From Streptomyces gilvus (GTDB lineage: Bacteria > Actinomycetota > Actinomycetes > Streptomycetales > Streptomycetaceae): 64,000 nt of DNA. Position 1 is the stretch's first letter; every line of letters begins with the position of its first letter. Positions 35,654-47,400 of the stretch are shown here, piece after piece. The stretch covers positions 1 through 64,000 of the forward strand of contig NZ_JAKWBE010000013.1 of the NCBI RefSeq assembly GCF_022513565.1, written 5' to 3'. The position numbers and the translations under genes are program-made. The notes below the pieces were generated by a model. That model saw nothing but the letters and a program-made list of their open reading frames with translations, was not told where the DNA came from and searched no databases.

Positions 35654-36211
35654 TCAGCCCTCGGCGGCCCACTTCTTCAGCGCAGCCTTGTCGGCGAAGT
35701 CGGCGACGTCCTTGTCGTGCGGTTCGCTGGTGTACTGGTGGAAGCGCCACGTGGCCTTGATGCGGGGCTTGCCCGCCGTGACGTAGTCGGCGATCCAGAG
35801 GCCGTCACCGGCGTACGAGGTGTCGTCGATATTGAGCCAGAAGTCGCGGTTGCAGTAGAGCAGGACCCTGTTCTTCGGGCGCAGCGCCTTCACCTTGCGG
35901 ATGAAGCGGTCCTTCTCCGCGTTGCTCGCGTGGGTGCCGGAGCTGGTCGTCTCCCAGTCGACGGCGAGGATGTCGCCCGCCCGCTCCGGGGCGTGCTGGA
36001 CGAAGTACTCGGCCTGGGCGTCGAGGTTGCCCGGCCACAGGAAGTGGTAGAAGCCGACGACCAGTCCGGCGTCGCGGGCCGTCTTCGTCTGGGCCGTCAG
36101 TCTCGGGTTGACGTACGAACGGCCCTCCGTCGCCTTGACGAAGGCGAAGGAGAGGCCGTCCGTGGCGTACGAGGAGGACTGGTAGGCGCTGACGTCGATA
36201 CCGTGCAGCAT
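35654..36211 (-). CDS. GH25 family lysozyme-like protein
   Basis: A 185-residue muramidase-like protein: HGIDVSAYQ at the start, AFVKATEGRSYVNP, GFYHFLWPGNLDAQAEYFV and the acidic pair in LAVDWETT that serves catalysis in GH25. It lacks a signal peptide, which is unusual for a wall hydrolase; it may leave the cell by another route or act within it. The ATG at 36211 follows AGGGAG. It is about as long as the bare catalytic domain. An eight-base stem around 35646-35671 overlaps its stop and may terminate transcription from both sides. Confidence 0.88.
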   Translation of the reverse strand: MLHGIDVSAYQSSSYATDGLSFAFVKATEGRSYVNPRLTAQTKTARDAGLVVGFYHFLWPGNLDAQAEYFVQHAPERAGDILAVDWETTSSGTHASNAEKDRFIRKVKALRPKNRVLLYCNRDFWLNIDDTSYAGDGLWIADYVTAGKPRIKATWRFHQYTSEPHDKDVADFADKAALKKWAAEG

Positions 36212-36273
36212 GGGGGACTCCCTGAAGTTCCATGGTGCGGACAGGAGTTTGCGGCACCCCATACCTTAGGACG

Positions 36274-37305
36274 TCAACTTCTCGCGGCCACCGAACTCAG
36301 CACGGACGCCGACTTGGCCGACCAGTCCGAGGTGATGATGCTCGCGTGGTCCGCCGCCAACAGCGCCAGCCGGGCGGCCACTTCGGCGTCCGTCGGGTCG
36401 GTCGAGGAGATCGCCGGAGAGACGCCGTACGCGTCCGTCATGATCAGGATGTAGTGGTTCGCGGAGTAGAACGACGTGTCGTACCCGTTGTTGACGTACG
36501 TCGCCGCGTCACCGTCGAAGAAGACGAACCACGGGCGGATCGAGGCGTCGTAACGGGACGTGCGCGGGTCGCCGTTCGCCGCGCCGAGCACCGCCGGGAA
36601 GGCCTGCGCCGCCGAGATGTTGCCCGCCGCGTACAGGTCGCGCAGATGGTCGCCGTACTCCTCGTCCGTCCAGTAGTGGTCGAACGGGTTGGACTCCTCC
36701 ACCGTGCCGGGGATCAGCTCGAAGATGAACTTGCCCTTCAACTGGTCCCGCGTCGGCCACGCGTTCGCCTTCGCCGCCGCGTCCAGGGTGGAGTACGAGG
36801 ACCCCAGCAGATCGGCCGGCTTGTAGACGTTGCTGCCGAGCTTCTGCGAGACCAGGGTGTCGAACTCGTCGGGGCCGAGACCGACGTCGTTGTTGAAGCC
36901 GACCTTCATCTCGACCTTCACCACGATCGGCGCGTGGTCGGGGTGCAGCTGTTCCCAGGCCGCCATGTTGTCCAGGCAGCTGCCGAGGTCCTGGTTGCGG
37001 TTCTTGCTGTAGAGGTCGCCGGGCTTGCTCGCGTACTCGCAGTTGTTGTCGTCGCCGAGCGGGTTGCTGTGGCTCACCCGCCACCGCCGGTTCACGCTGT
37101 CCGCGTACACGTCCAGCTCCAGCAGCGAGGCACCCGAGTCCAACGCCTGCGCCCAGTAGGTGTACTTGTCCTTCTCGTACGCGTTGTGCGTACCGATCGT
37201 CGTCGTCTGCGCGAACGTCGGCGACGCCGCGTGCGCGTTGCCGGGCACCCCCACCAGCATCGCGGCGGCGCCCAAGAGCGCCGCCAGCCGTCTCACCACC
37301 CGCAT
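36274..37305 (-). CDS. Secreted calcium-dependent phosphatidylinositol phospholipase C
   Basis: A 343-residue exported protein with a signal peptide (MRVVRRLAALLGAAAMLVGVPGNAHA) and a PI-PLC-C1 domain: TTIGTHNAYE with the first catalytic His, LLELDVYAD and RWRVSHSN with acidic and His residues, APIVVKVEMK and FIFELIPG. This resembles the calcium-dependent enzyme described from Streptomyces antibioticus, which cleaves phosphatidylinositol outside the cell. The ATG at 37305 follows AAGGGGAA. The frame stays open upstream into a fossil of sdaA, which is chance and not part of the protein. Confidence 0.88.
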   Translation of the reverse strand: MRVVRRLAALLGAAAMLVGVPGNAHAASPTFAQTTTIGTHNAYEKDKYTYWAQALDSGASLLELDVYADSVNRRWRVSHSNPLGDDNNCEYASKPGDLYSKNRNQDLGSCLDNMAAWEQLHPDHAPIVVKVEMKVGFNNDVGLGPDEFDTLVSQKLGSNVYKPADLLGSSYSTLDAAAKANAWPTRDQLKGKFIFELIPGTVEESNPFDHYWTDEEYGDHLRDLYAAGNISAAQAFPAVLGAANGDPRTSRYDASIRPWFVFFDGDAATYVNNGYDTSFYSANHYILIMTDAYGVSPAISSTDPTDAEVAARLALLAADHASIITSDWSAKSASVLSSVAARS

Positions 37306-37412
37306 GGGCCAATTCCCCTTCACCTCGACCGAGTTGGCCGAAGCGTAGGGCCATGCGGTTACTGAGCGGTAGACCTGAGGGGAACGTCGACTTCCGTACG
37401 GCAAAGGGGAGT

Positions 37413-37471
37413 TCAGCACGCGATGATGTTTCACCGCGAGCCCGCCGCGCGCCGTCTCCTTGTACTTCACG
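37413..37471 (-). pseudogene. Fossil copy of the sdaA 3' end, left edge of island
   Basis: This 59-base segment matches the last codons of sdaA (58096-58153) with three substitutions and one inserted T. Read in the sdaA direction it still gives SVKYKETARGGLAV before the frame shifts at the extra T. It lies in the same orientation as the real gene 20.6 kb away. The direct repeat with a decayed left copy looks like an attachment-site duplication left by an integration at the end of sdaA. Confidence 0.8.
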
Positions 37472-37535
37472 GACAAGGGGGGCGACCAGGGCCCGAGCGT
37501 TCTCAGCGCTTGCCGGGGCCGTGCGTCCGCCCGAG

Positions 37536-37575
37536 ACGCCTCCGCCCCTGCCTGGGGTGGCAGGGGCGGAGGCGT
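37536..37575 (-). terminator. Strong terminator of the FG-GAP protein gene
   Basis: A 17-base stem (37536-37552 with 37559-37575, six-base loop TGGGGT) lies 19 bases beyond the stop of the DNRLRE/FG-GAP gene. Confidence 0.85.
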
Positions 37576-37593
37576 TTCCGGTGTCGTAGGTGA

Positions 37594-40500
37594 TCAGCCC
37601 AGTCGCTGGACCGTGTCCCAGCCGCTCGACCTCAGCGTGGTCGCCGAGCCGACGCCGGTGGCGCCCCCCTCGTAGAGGAGCAGGGCTCCGGCGGCGTTGG
37701 TCGTCCACACGTCGGGGATGCCGTCACCGGTGGTGTCGGGCGTGCCGTAGATCAGCGGGTAGGCGGCGTACGTGAAGGTGGCGGAGGCGTAGGTGTCGTC
37801 GCCGTCCAGGCTCGCGGCGGACGTGCCCAGGCTGGTGAGGACCGTCCCCACGCCGCCGCTGTCCAGGACGCCCTTGCGCAGGATCAGGTTGCCGGCCGCG
37901 GTGCGGTAGGTCATGTCGGCCGCGCCGTCGCCGTTGTAGTCGGCGATGGCGACGAAGTCGCGCTCGGTGGCGCCCCAGGCGGAGGACGTCATCTTGGTGG
38001 CCGTGCTGAACGTTCCGCCGCTGTAGCCGCTGAGGACCCACAGCTCGGCGCCTGCGGTACCGCCGGCCACGAACAGCTCGGGCTGGCCGTCGCCGGTGAT
38101 GTCGCCCGCCGACTTGATCTCCGAGAAGGTGGACGGGGCGGGGGCGTTGGAAGGCAGGCGGATCTCGACGCGCTTGCTGACGTCGATCGCGCCGTAGCCG
38201 TCGCCCGGGTAGAGGAACAGTCGGCCCTCGGGGGTGCGCACCACCCAGTCGGTGACGCCGTCACCGGGGGCGAAGTCACCGTTGTGGGTGACCAGGGCGT
38301 AGGTGCTCGTCCCGTCCCAGATGTGCGGGGCGGTGCCGCCGTCCTTGATCAGGGTGCCCTTGTTGTGGGTGCCGAAGGCGCTGGACACCCAGGTGCCGTC
38401 CTGCGAAACCGAGTCGATCCAGAGGTTTCCGGCGGCAGTGACATGGGCGAAGTCGGCGTCGCCGTCTCCGTTCAGGTCGCCGGGGCCGTCCGCGGTCGTG
38501 CGCGGACGGACGTAGAAGAAGTACTTGCGGGCGGTGGGCGAGATGTTGCCCGCCGCGTCCACGGACTTCACGTACAGGGTGTTGGGTCCGGCGGCCGGGG
38601 GCTTGATGCCGGTGATGGTGGCCGTCTTGATGGCCGTGGTGCAGGACTTGGTGAGACCGCCCGAGGTGCCCTGGGCGCCACCCGAGCAGGCGTAGCCGGC
38701 GTAGCTGGTGGAGTTGATGGACCAGACGAACTTCACGATGTCCGTCTCGGAGGACGAGCCGACCGCGAAGGTGAAGCTGCCGCTGTTGCCGAAGGGCTTG
38801 GCGGACCAGACGTCGGGCTCGCTGTCGCCGTCGTCGTCACCCGGGAATTCGGTCGACTCGACCGGGGCGGGGGAGTCGGGCAGGTCGGTGTCGTAGGTGA
38901 ACCGGCACACGCCGTCGCCGCCGGTGGGTGCCCAGCCGCTGCTGACCTTGGCGTCCCAGGCCCGCACCCGCCACGAGTAGGTGACGCCGGCGGACAGGGA
39001 CGACTTGATCGAGACCCCGCCGACCTCACCGTCGTCCACGGCCTTGGTGAAGGTCTTGGTCGTGGTGTCGGCCTTGCCGGTCTGCCAGAGCTGGAACTCC
39101 AGCTTGGCGAGGTCGCTGTCCGGGTCGGTGGCCTTGCCGCTGATGGTGATGGTGTCCGCCTTGCCGACCTTGATGTACGGCGAGGCGGAGGTGTCGCAGG
39201 AGCCGGGGCTCATGGTGACGGAGGTCGGCGTGTTCGGCTTCCGGTTGTAGGTGATGGACATGGTCGGGGAGCTGTCGCCCTCGGCCTTGAACTTCTTCCA
39301 GGAGTACGTGTCCGTCTCCAGACCGCTGGAGGAACCGGTCGGCGCGGAGGACGAGGTCGAGGCGACCAGGCCCAGGTTGAAGCTGGTCACGCCGTCGTCG
39401 GCGGCGTCCTGGGCCAGCGAGGTGACCGTGAAGTTGACGTAGGCGTCCGGGCAGGAGCTGTTGGACTTCCAGCCGTAGGCGAAGGACTTCGACGTGATCT
39501 TCCGCTTCCAGGACGGCTGGCGGTTCCAGGTGGTCTTGGAGGTGAAGTCACCCGTGCCCCACAGCTGCACCGTGCGCTTGCTGCACGACCAGGAGTGGGT
39601 CTCCAGGACCTTCAGGGTGGCGCTGGAGACGTCGGCGCCCTTGATGGAGTTCTTCAGCTTCATGCGGAAGAACGAGCGGGCCGTGCCCCAGGTCTCCCGC
39701 TCGAAGCCGACGCGGGCTTCCTTCGTGTCCTCGTTGTAGTTCGCGCCGTCGTAGAAGCTGGAGCTCGGATACCGCTTGTAGACCGTGGTCCAGTTGGCGC
39801 GGATGCCGGTGGTCGAGGGGTCGAGGAACAGCGGGTAGGTCAGGTCCTCGGTGTCCGACAGGTAGGCGCTCGGCGGGGTGATGGTCAGCACGCCGTCGCC
39901 GAACTCGGCTCCGGCGGTAGTGGCGTGAGCGCCCTCACCGGGGCCGTTCACTGCCGGCAGGGCGAGGGTGTCGGTGGCGGCCGCCGGCACGCCGTCGTAG
40001 GCAACGGGGTCGGCGTTGCTCTTGGTGTCGTCCGGATTCTCGTTCGGCACCTCGTCGGCAGGGACGTCGTCCGGGTTCGCGCGCGCCGGTGCCTCCTCGA
40101 CGACCTCGGGGTCCTCGTTGGTGCCGGTCGCGGCCTGGGCGGCGGTGTCGCTCTCCTCGGCCTCGATGGTGTGCGTCCCGGCGGAGTCCCACAGGAACGG
40201 CGTCGGGGAGACGGCGATCTCGTTGCCCTCGGCGTCCTTCGCCATCAGCACATCGGTGCCGGGGTCGAGGCTGAAGGACAGAGTGGACGAGGTGACCCGG
40301 TAGCGCGGCGGGTCGGCGGCGAGCCGCTCCGCGGCCTCGGGCGTGTGGACGACCAGGACGTGGGTGAAGCCGGTGTCGCGCGCGGAGAGCATAAGGTCCA
40401 CGCCGGGCAGGACGCCCTCGTACAGCGCGCGGTTGTCCTCGACCACCGGCTCGGGCAGCTCGCCCGGCCACTCGAACCCGATCTCGTGGTCCTCGGCGGT

Positions 40501-41067
40501 CATCGTCAGCAGGGGCGTCCACGAGGTCTCGGCAGAGTCGTCGACCTGCTCGGCGGTGCCGCTTCCGCTTCCGGTGCGGAACACCGCCGACTGCACGGTC
40601 GTACCGGACGTGCGCGCCGACGCCTTGTCGGCTCCACCGCTCCCGCCGGCCGAGAACGTCACCGGATAAGGACTGTTGACGGTGTGCCAGCCCTTGCCGT
40701 CCTTGCGCAGGCCGGTGTCGACCGGGGCCCACTTCCCCTGGGCGTTCTTCGCGCGCAGGGGGGCGACGGAGACCGTGTAGGTGAACGTTCCGTCAGGGTT
40801 GGCGTACGTGGTCGAGAACTCGTCGGTCAGCGCTGCGACTTCGACCTTCTTGCCGCTCTTGCGCGCCCGGCGCTGGGCCTCGTCCTCGTCGACCGGTTGC
40901 GCGGCCCGCTTGGTCTTGGCGTCGGAGACGGTGTCGCCGTCGTCCCGCAGCACGAGCAGCGCGCCGCCGCCGGTCAGCACGGCAAGTGCGACGGCTGCGG
41001 CCAGGGCACGCCGAACGCGCCCTCTGCCAGGGGGACTTGGTTCCGTGGCGGTGTCGAGGTCGCTCAA
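37594..41067 (-). CDS. Large exported DNRLRE/FG-GAP repeat protein divergent from rhs
   Basis: A 1157-residue extracytoplasmic protein. A membrane anchor or uncleaved signal (ALAAAVALAVLTGGGALLVL, about residues 21-40) precedes a long region with a DNRLRE domain near residue 420 (TTVYKRYPSSSFYDGANYN, RSFFRMKL), Ig-like/fibronectin-like segments (VTYSWRVRAWDAKVSSGW) and at least four FG-GAP repeats after about residue 860 (GDLNGDGDADF, GDITGDGQPEL, ADYNGDGAADM, TTGDGIPDVW), which are calcium-binding propeller blades. TTG 41067 follows GGAGAAGGG. It diverges from the rhs gene across a shared AT-rich promoter region and may act with the RHS protein at the cell surface. The function itself is unknown. 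Confidence 0.85.
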   Translation of the reverse strand: MSDLDTATEPSPPGRGRVRRALAAAVALAVLTGGGALLVLRDDGDTVSDAKTKRAAQPVDEDEAQRRARKSGKKVEVAALTDEFSTTYANPDGTFTYTVSVAPLRAKNAQGKWAPVDTGLRKDGKGWHTVNSPYPVTFSAGGSGGADKASARTSGTTVQSAVFRTGSGSGTAEQVDDSAETSWTPLLTMTAEDHEIGFEWPGELPEPVVEDNRALYEGVLPGVDLMLSARDTGFTHVLVVHTPEAAERLAADPPRYRVTSSTLSFSLDPGTDVLMAKDAEGNEIAVSPTPFLWDSAGTHTIEAEESDTAAQAATGTNEDPEVVEEAPARANPDDVPADEVPNENPDDTKSNADPVAYDGVPAAATDTLALPAVNGPGEGAHATTAGAEFGDGVLTITPPSAYLSDTEDLTYPLFLDPSTTGIRANWTTVYKRYPSSSFYDGANYNEDTKEARVGFERETWGTARSFFRMKLKNSIKGADVSSATLKVLETHSWSCSKRTVQLWGTGDFTSKTTWNRQPSWKRKITSKSFAYGWKSNSSCPDAYVNFTVTSLAQDAADDGVTSFNLGLVASTSSSAPTGSSSGLETDTYSWKKFKAEGDSSPTMSITYNRKPNTPTSVTMSPGSCDTSASPYIKVGKADTITISGKATDPDSDLAKLEFQLWQTGKADTTTKTFTKAVDDGEVGGVSIKSSLSAGVTYSWRVRAWDAKVSSGWAPTGGDGVCRFTYDTDLPDSPAPVESTEFPGDDDGDSEPDVWSAKPFGNSGSFTFAVGSSSETDIVKFVWSINSTSYAGYACSGGAQGTSGGLTKSCTTAIKTATITGIKPPAAGPNTLYVKSVDAAGNISPTARKYFFYVRPRTTADGPGDLNGDGDADFAHVTAAGNLWIDSVSQDGTWVSSAFGTHNKGTLIKDGGTAPHIWDGTSTYALVTHNGDFAPGDGVTDWVVRTPEGRLFLYPGDGYGAIDVSKRVEIRLPSNAPAPSTFSEIKSAGDITGDGQPELFVAGGTAGAELWVLSGYSGGTFSTATKMTSSAWGATERDFVAIADYNGDGAADMTYRTAAGNLILRKGVLDSGGVGTVLTSLGTSAASLDGDDTYASATFTYAAYPLIYGTPDTTGDGIPDVWTTNAAGALLLYEGGATGVGSATTLRSSGWDTVQRLG

Positions 41068-41454
41068 GGGGCCCTTCTCCACAACAGGCTGGGCCGCGGT
41101 GCGGCGGGCGCCGCTGCGGCATGGCTCTTCCGGTGTGCCCTTAAGGCCTGGTGACAAGCCGTAGCGAGCGCGCGACGCGCCGGATCGGGCGGTTGGAGTA
41201 TGAACAGCTCCTCCCGGCCAGATCAACACCCTTCTGCGCAGGCGCACTTTGCAACAGCCGTGCAAAGAGCTCTGGGGTATTTCTTTGCCATTCTTTGTCT
41301 GATTTTGATCAGTGACATAGCTAACACAGATTCAGCACACCTTGACGTGGATCTTCACGATGTCTTTATTTCGTGCTCGGTCTGTAAGTCATTGCTCACC
41401 AAGTGCCATTGCCGCCTGAGCGGTTCTGATGGTTTGTGACGGGGGAAGGTCAAC
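41068..41454. promoter_or_regulatory. AT-rich divergent promoter region of the rhs island
   Basis: This 387-base spacer separates two very large divergent surface-protein genes. Its middle part (about 41230-41400) is strikingly AT-rich for this genome. It contains the dyad TTTGCA (41248-41253) and TGCAAA (41261-41266), candidate control sites for both genes. No open frame in it looks like a gene. Confidence 0.5.
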
Positions 41455-44400
41455 TTGGCCGTGCGTACGGTGCTGTCCTGGTGCGGCAGGGGTTCGCTGG
41501 CGAGATCGCCGCGTGAACGCCTGGTCCGTCGCAGAACGCGGGTCGGTGTCGTAGCCGGTCTGGTCCTTGCCCTCAACGTCACCCTCCTGCCCGGCGCCCT
41601 GGCGTTCGGCCCCGACGACCCCCGTACGGCGGTCGAGCTCGAGGACCTGCAGGAGACGGACGCCGTCCCGGTCGACGAGACGCTGACCGACAAGCTCGAG
41701 GAGCTCGCCGGCTCCGCCGCGACCGATCCGCAAGCGGCGTACACGCCTGCCGCGACAGCCGAGGTGCCCGAGGCCTCCGGCAGCAAGACCGTCGACAACC
41801 TGACCGCGGGCAGCACGACCGAGGTCGCGAAGTCGACCGACGGCACGATGTCCATCGGCGTCGGCGCCCCCGACGGCGCCAGCTCCGCGCAGGTCGACGC
41901 CCTCGAAGGCCAGTGGAGCGTCGCCGCCGCGCCCGAGGCCGACGCCGTCGCGAGCGGCGCGCAGGGCTTCCTGCTCGCGGTCGACGCGCCCGACACCGCG
42001 ACCGGTGACGCGGTCCTGTCCATCGACGCCACCAAGCTCGCCGAGACCTACAGCGCCCAGTGGCTCGACCGGCTCTCCTTCACGCTCATGCCGGCCTGCT
42101 ACGCCACCACGCCCGACCTGGAGGAGTGCTCCACCGGCATCCCGGTGACCACCGAGGTCGAGCGCACCGGCGACACCGCCACGGTGGCGCTCGACGCCGG
42201 TGACTCCTCGGGCTCCGAGGCGGACACCGGCGAGGACACCGCCGGTGACGAGGTCTCGGGATCCACCGACACCACCGTCGAGGTCCCCGAGACCCTGGTC
42301 AACGTCACCCTGGACACCGCCGACCTCCAGTCGGTCGCCGCGCAGTCCACCACCAACACCGCGGTCAGCAGGGACGCCGGCAGCGTCGACTCCGCCGTGT
42401 GGCACGAGAACGCGGCCGACGCCGTACAGCAGATCGCCGACTCCTCCGGCGGCGGCCTGCTCGTCGGCAGCTCCTACGGCGCCGGCGCGGGCGGCGACTT
42501 CTCCGCCAGCCCGATCGTCTCGGCCGGCTCCTGGACGGCGGGCGGCTCCTCCGGCGCCTTCAGCTACTCCTACACGATGGCCGCCCCGCAGGTCCCGGCC
42601 GGACCGGCGCCCAACGTCACCCTCAGCTACAACTCGCAGACCTCCGACGGCCGTACGTCCTCCACCAACAACCAGGTCTCCTGGGTCGGTGAGGGCTGGG
42701 ACTACAACCCCGGCGCCATCACCCGCACCTTCGTGGGCTGCGCCGCCGACACCGCGAACGCCAACAACGACAAGCACTTCACCGGCGACCAGTGCTGGGG
42801 CTCGTACAACGCGGTGCTCTCCCTCAACGGGACCACCACCGAGCTGGTGCGCGACGACACCACGAAGGAGTGGAAGGGCGCCCGCGGAGAGAACATGCGG
42901 GTCGAGCTGCTCACCGCGGCCGACTACAAGGCCCTCACGGGGATCGACGGCTCCAACAACGGTGACAACAACGGCGAGTTCTGGCGCGTCACCACCGACG
43001 ACGGCACCCAGTACTACTTCGGTCTGAACCGGCTGCCGGGCTGGACCTCGGGCAAGCCGGAGACCAACTCCGTGCTCAACGTGCCGGTCGCCGGCAACCA
43101 CTCCGAGGACCCCTGCTACGCCGCGAAGTTCGCGGACTCCTTCTGCGACCAGGGCTGGCGCTTCCAGCTCGACTACGTCGTGGACAGCACCGGCAACGCC
43201 ATGTCGCTGTGGTGGGAGAAGGAGAAGAACGCCTACGCGCGCAACATGAAGGAGGCCAAGGCGGTCGAGTACGACCGTGCCGGCTGGCTCTCCCACATCG
43301 ACTACGGTCAGCGCGCCACCACCCTCTTCTCCGAAGAGCCGCTCGGCCGGGTGAAGTTCAACGCCCGCGAGCGCTGCTTCGAGGACCCCGCCCTGAACGT
43401 GGCGTGCTCGAACACCAACTTCGACTCCAAGCAGTCCGACCGGACCCGCCCCTGGTTCGACACCCCCGCCGACCTCGCCTGCGCGACCGGCAAGAAGTGC
43501 AGCACGTACGCCCCGACCTTCTGGTCCCGCAAGCGCCTCGCCTCCGTCGACGCCTGCACCCAGCGCGAGCAGGGCGTGAAGCTGACCGAGTACACCTCGG
43601 ACGCCGACGGCAACGAGACCGGCCAGCGCAACGCCTGCGGCCTGGACGGCGACACGGCGACCACGACCTCGCTGTCGAAGGTCGACTCCTGGGGCCTGAA
43701 GCAGTCCTTCCCCTGGAACCTGACCGGTGAGTACACCGCGCTCTGGCTGGAGGGCATCACCCGCACCGGCTACGCCGTGGACGGCTCCACCGACCGCCTC
43801 AACCCGGTCTCCTTCGGCCACAACGAGAACCCGCTGCCCAACCGCGTCAGGAACAGCTCCTCCGACACCAACCCGCTGTTCGCGCGGCTGCGCATCCAGG
43901 ACGTCGTCTCCGAGTACGGCGGCCGCACGCACGTCGACTACAAGGCCCCCGAGGGCAAGTGCCTCACCGGCTCCGACCGCCCGGCCATCGACAAGAACCA
44001 CTCCCTCTGCTACCCGGCGTACTGGCACGCCGACGGCGAGCTGGAGGACAAGCGGATCTCCTGGTTCCACAAGTACGTCGTCGACAAGATCACCGAGTTC
44101 CCGCGCCTCGCCGACGCGCAGGACATCGTGACGACGTACAAGTACGAGACCTACGACGACGCCGTGGACGGCGCGCTGTGGGCCAAGAGCCAGTCGGAGT
44201 TCTCCCGCCCCAAGAAGCGGACCTGGGACGACTTCCGCGGCTACCCGGTCGTCACCACGACCACCGGCACCACGGACGCGGCCGGCGGCAGCGTCGCCTC
44301 CAAGTCGGTCACCCGCTACTTCCGCGGTATGAACGACGACGTCCTCGCCGACGACACCCCGGAGAAGTCGTCGGACGACGTCAAGCGCTCCTTCGTCGTG

Positions 44401-47400
44401 ACCGACGTCAGCGGCGCGGAGCTGGCGACCGACCGCAAGGCGTACGCCGGCATGGTCGCCGAGTCACTGACCTACCCCGACGCGTCCTCGGACACCGCCA
44501 CCGGCTGGGTCGCGCGGACCGTCAACTTCCCCGACGCCCCGGTCCGGCTGGCCACCCGCAACCGCACCGACGGCCCGGACGTGATCTCCGAGCGGGTCAC
44601 CCTCGGCAAGACCTCGACCATCTCCAAGGCCTCGGGCAAGGCCGCGGACGGGCTGACGCTGCACACGGTGACCACGCAGACCGACTACGACTCCACGTAC
44701 GGTCTGCCGACGAAGGTCCGTGAGTACGGCGACGTGGCCGTCACCGGCGACGAGTCGTGCACCGCGACCTCCTATGTGCACAACACCTCGGGCACGAACT
44801 ACCTCGTCGGCCTGGTCGCCCAGACGGTCACCACCACCGGCACCAGCACCTGCTCCACGGACGTGTCCAGCTCCACGGGCTCCACGCTGGTCAGCGCCTC
44901 GCGCATGTTCTACGACGGCGCGACCTCGTCCACCGCCGCGCCCACCAAGGGCCTGGTGACCAAGACGGAGGCACCGACCGGCGCGGGCACGGGTTGGGAG
45001 ACCACGAACCCCGAGTCGCGCACCGAGTACGACTCGACCGGCCGCGTCACGAAGGTCACCGACCCGACCGGCGTGTACAACACCACGACGTACACGCCGT
45101 CGAGCGGTCAGGTCTACTCGATCGAGACGGTCACCGGCAACAAGGTCGTCAGCGGCGCCGTCGTGGCCGGCTTCACCGACACCACCGTCCTGGAGCCCGG
45201 CCGCGGGGTCACCATCAAGTCGACGGACGCCAACAACCGCGTCGAGACGTACGAGTACGACCCGCTGGGCCGTGCCGTCGCCGCCTGGGACGCCACCCAG
45301 ACCGCCACCGACGACCCGACGGTCCGCTACGCCTACAACATCGACCCGAAGAAGCCGGTGTCGGTGGTGACGGAGTCCCTCTCCGACAACCCGGGCACCG
45401 CGGCGGGCGACGGAAAGTACGAGTCCTCCACCACGATCTACGACGGCCTCGGCCGCGAGCGGCAGACCCAGACTCCGGCGGTCGGCGGCGGCCGCCTGAT
45501 CACCGACACCCTGCACAACAATGCCGGCCAGGTGCGCTACACCCGCAACGCCTACTACATGGAGGGCGACCCGGACACCGAACTCGTCGTCCCCGCCTCC
45601 GAGTCGCTGGTCCCCAACGCGACCTCGTACACGTACGACGGCCTGGGCCGGATTCTCACGGTCACGCCGGTGCACACCTCCTTCGCGCAGACGGGCGAGA
45701 CGTACTACAAGAGCGACGGCTCGGTGGCGCACGTCAGCACCGACCGCCGTACCCGTTACGAGTACGGCCTCGACTACACGGTGGTCCGCCAGCCCAAGGG
45801 CACGCCCGCCTCCCGGGTGTGGACCGACGCGCTGGGCCGCACCACCCGCCAGGACACCTTCAGCGACACCTCGCTGACCGAAGCCGGCGCGATCACCACG
45901 ACCTACGAGTACGACCTCCGCGGCGACATGGTGACCAGCACCGACGACGTCGGCAACACGCGGACGTGGAAGTACGACGCGCTGGGCCGGGTCACCGACA
46001 CCACGGACCCGGACACCGGAGCGAACCACACCGACTACGACGCCTACGGCCGTGTGGACAAGGCGACCGACGCCCGCGGCCAGACCGTCGCGTACACCTA
46101 CGAGCGCCTGAACCGCGTCGAGCAGGTCAAGGTCACCCCGAAGGGCTCGACCACCGCGACCCTCGCGCAGACGTACGCCTACGACGGCGCGACCGGCGGC
46201 AAGGGCCAGCTCTCCTCGGCGACCCGTTACACCGACGGCAAGGCGTACACCACCACCATCGGCGGCTACACGACCGACTACCAGCCCACGGACATGACCA
46301 CGGCGCTGCCCCCGGGCACCACCGCCGGACTGACCGCCGACGGCTTCGCCACCCAGTACAAGTACTCGTACAAGTACAACGACGACGGCCAGCTGGAGAC
46401 GTACACGACCCCGGCGGCCGGCGGCCTCGACGCCGAGGACGTGGTCACCCGGTACAACGAGGCGGGTCTGCCGACCTCCGTCTCCGGCAAGGACTGGTAC
46501 ACGTCCGAGGCCTCCTACTCGCCCTACGGCCAGGTGCTGCGCTCGACCATCGGCGAGCAGGGCCACCGGCTGTGGCAGGAGAACACCTTCAACGAGTCCA
46601 CCGGTGAGCTGCGGACCAGCAGGCTCGTCCGGGAGGCCGAGACCCCCGACACGGCGGTCGTCCCCGGCAGCGAGGTGAGCAAGCGCTCCTACAGCTACGA
46701 CCCGTCGGGCAACGTGCTGTCCGTCGCGGACCGCATGGGCACGACGACCGACCAGCAGTGCTTCAAGTACGACGTGCTGGGCCAGCTGAAGGAGGCCTGG
46801 ACGACACCGGGCGGCGGCGCCTGCACAGCCACCGGCAAGTCGTCGGCCGAGCCTGTCTACTCCGACGGCACGGTCAACGTCTCCTCCAACAACGACGGTT
46901 ACTGGCAGTCGTACGACTACGACGTCCTCGGCAACCGCACCAGGAAGACGGCGTACAAGGCCGATCCGACCTTCACGTCGGGCACGCGCGTCACCACGGG
47001 CGACGTGGTCACGGACTACGCCTACGGCACCAGCGACACGGCGAAGAACGACCAGCCGCACACGCTGACCTCGTACACCACGTCGTCGACGACGGCGGCG
47101 GGCGCGGCGGTCAAGACCCGCTCGACCCAGACGTACGACGCCGCTGGCGAGATGGAGACCCGCTCCACCGGCGGCGACACCGCCCAGACCATGACCTGGA
47201 CCTGGGACGGCAAGGCCGAGTCGGTCACCGGCTTCGGCGCGGATGGTTCCGGAGCCTGGATCGGGACCGGCGACATGTGCCTGGACCTGGCCGGTGGCAG
47301 CGCCACCGCCGGCACGGCCATCCAGATCTACGTCTGCAACGGCAGCAAGGCGCAGAACTTCCGCCTTCAGGCCGCCGACACCAACAACGACGGCACGGTC

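Noticed and set aside
36274..37476. A phospholipase C beginning at 37476 with MSVKYKETARGGLAV
   Set aside because: That N-terminus is the fossil of the sdaA end running by chance into the phospholipase frame. The ATG at 37305 has a ribosome site and a complete signal peptide.
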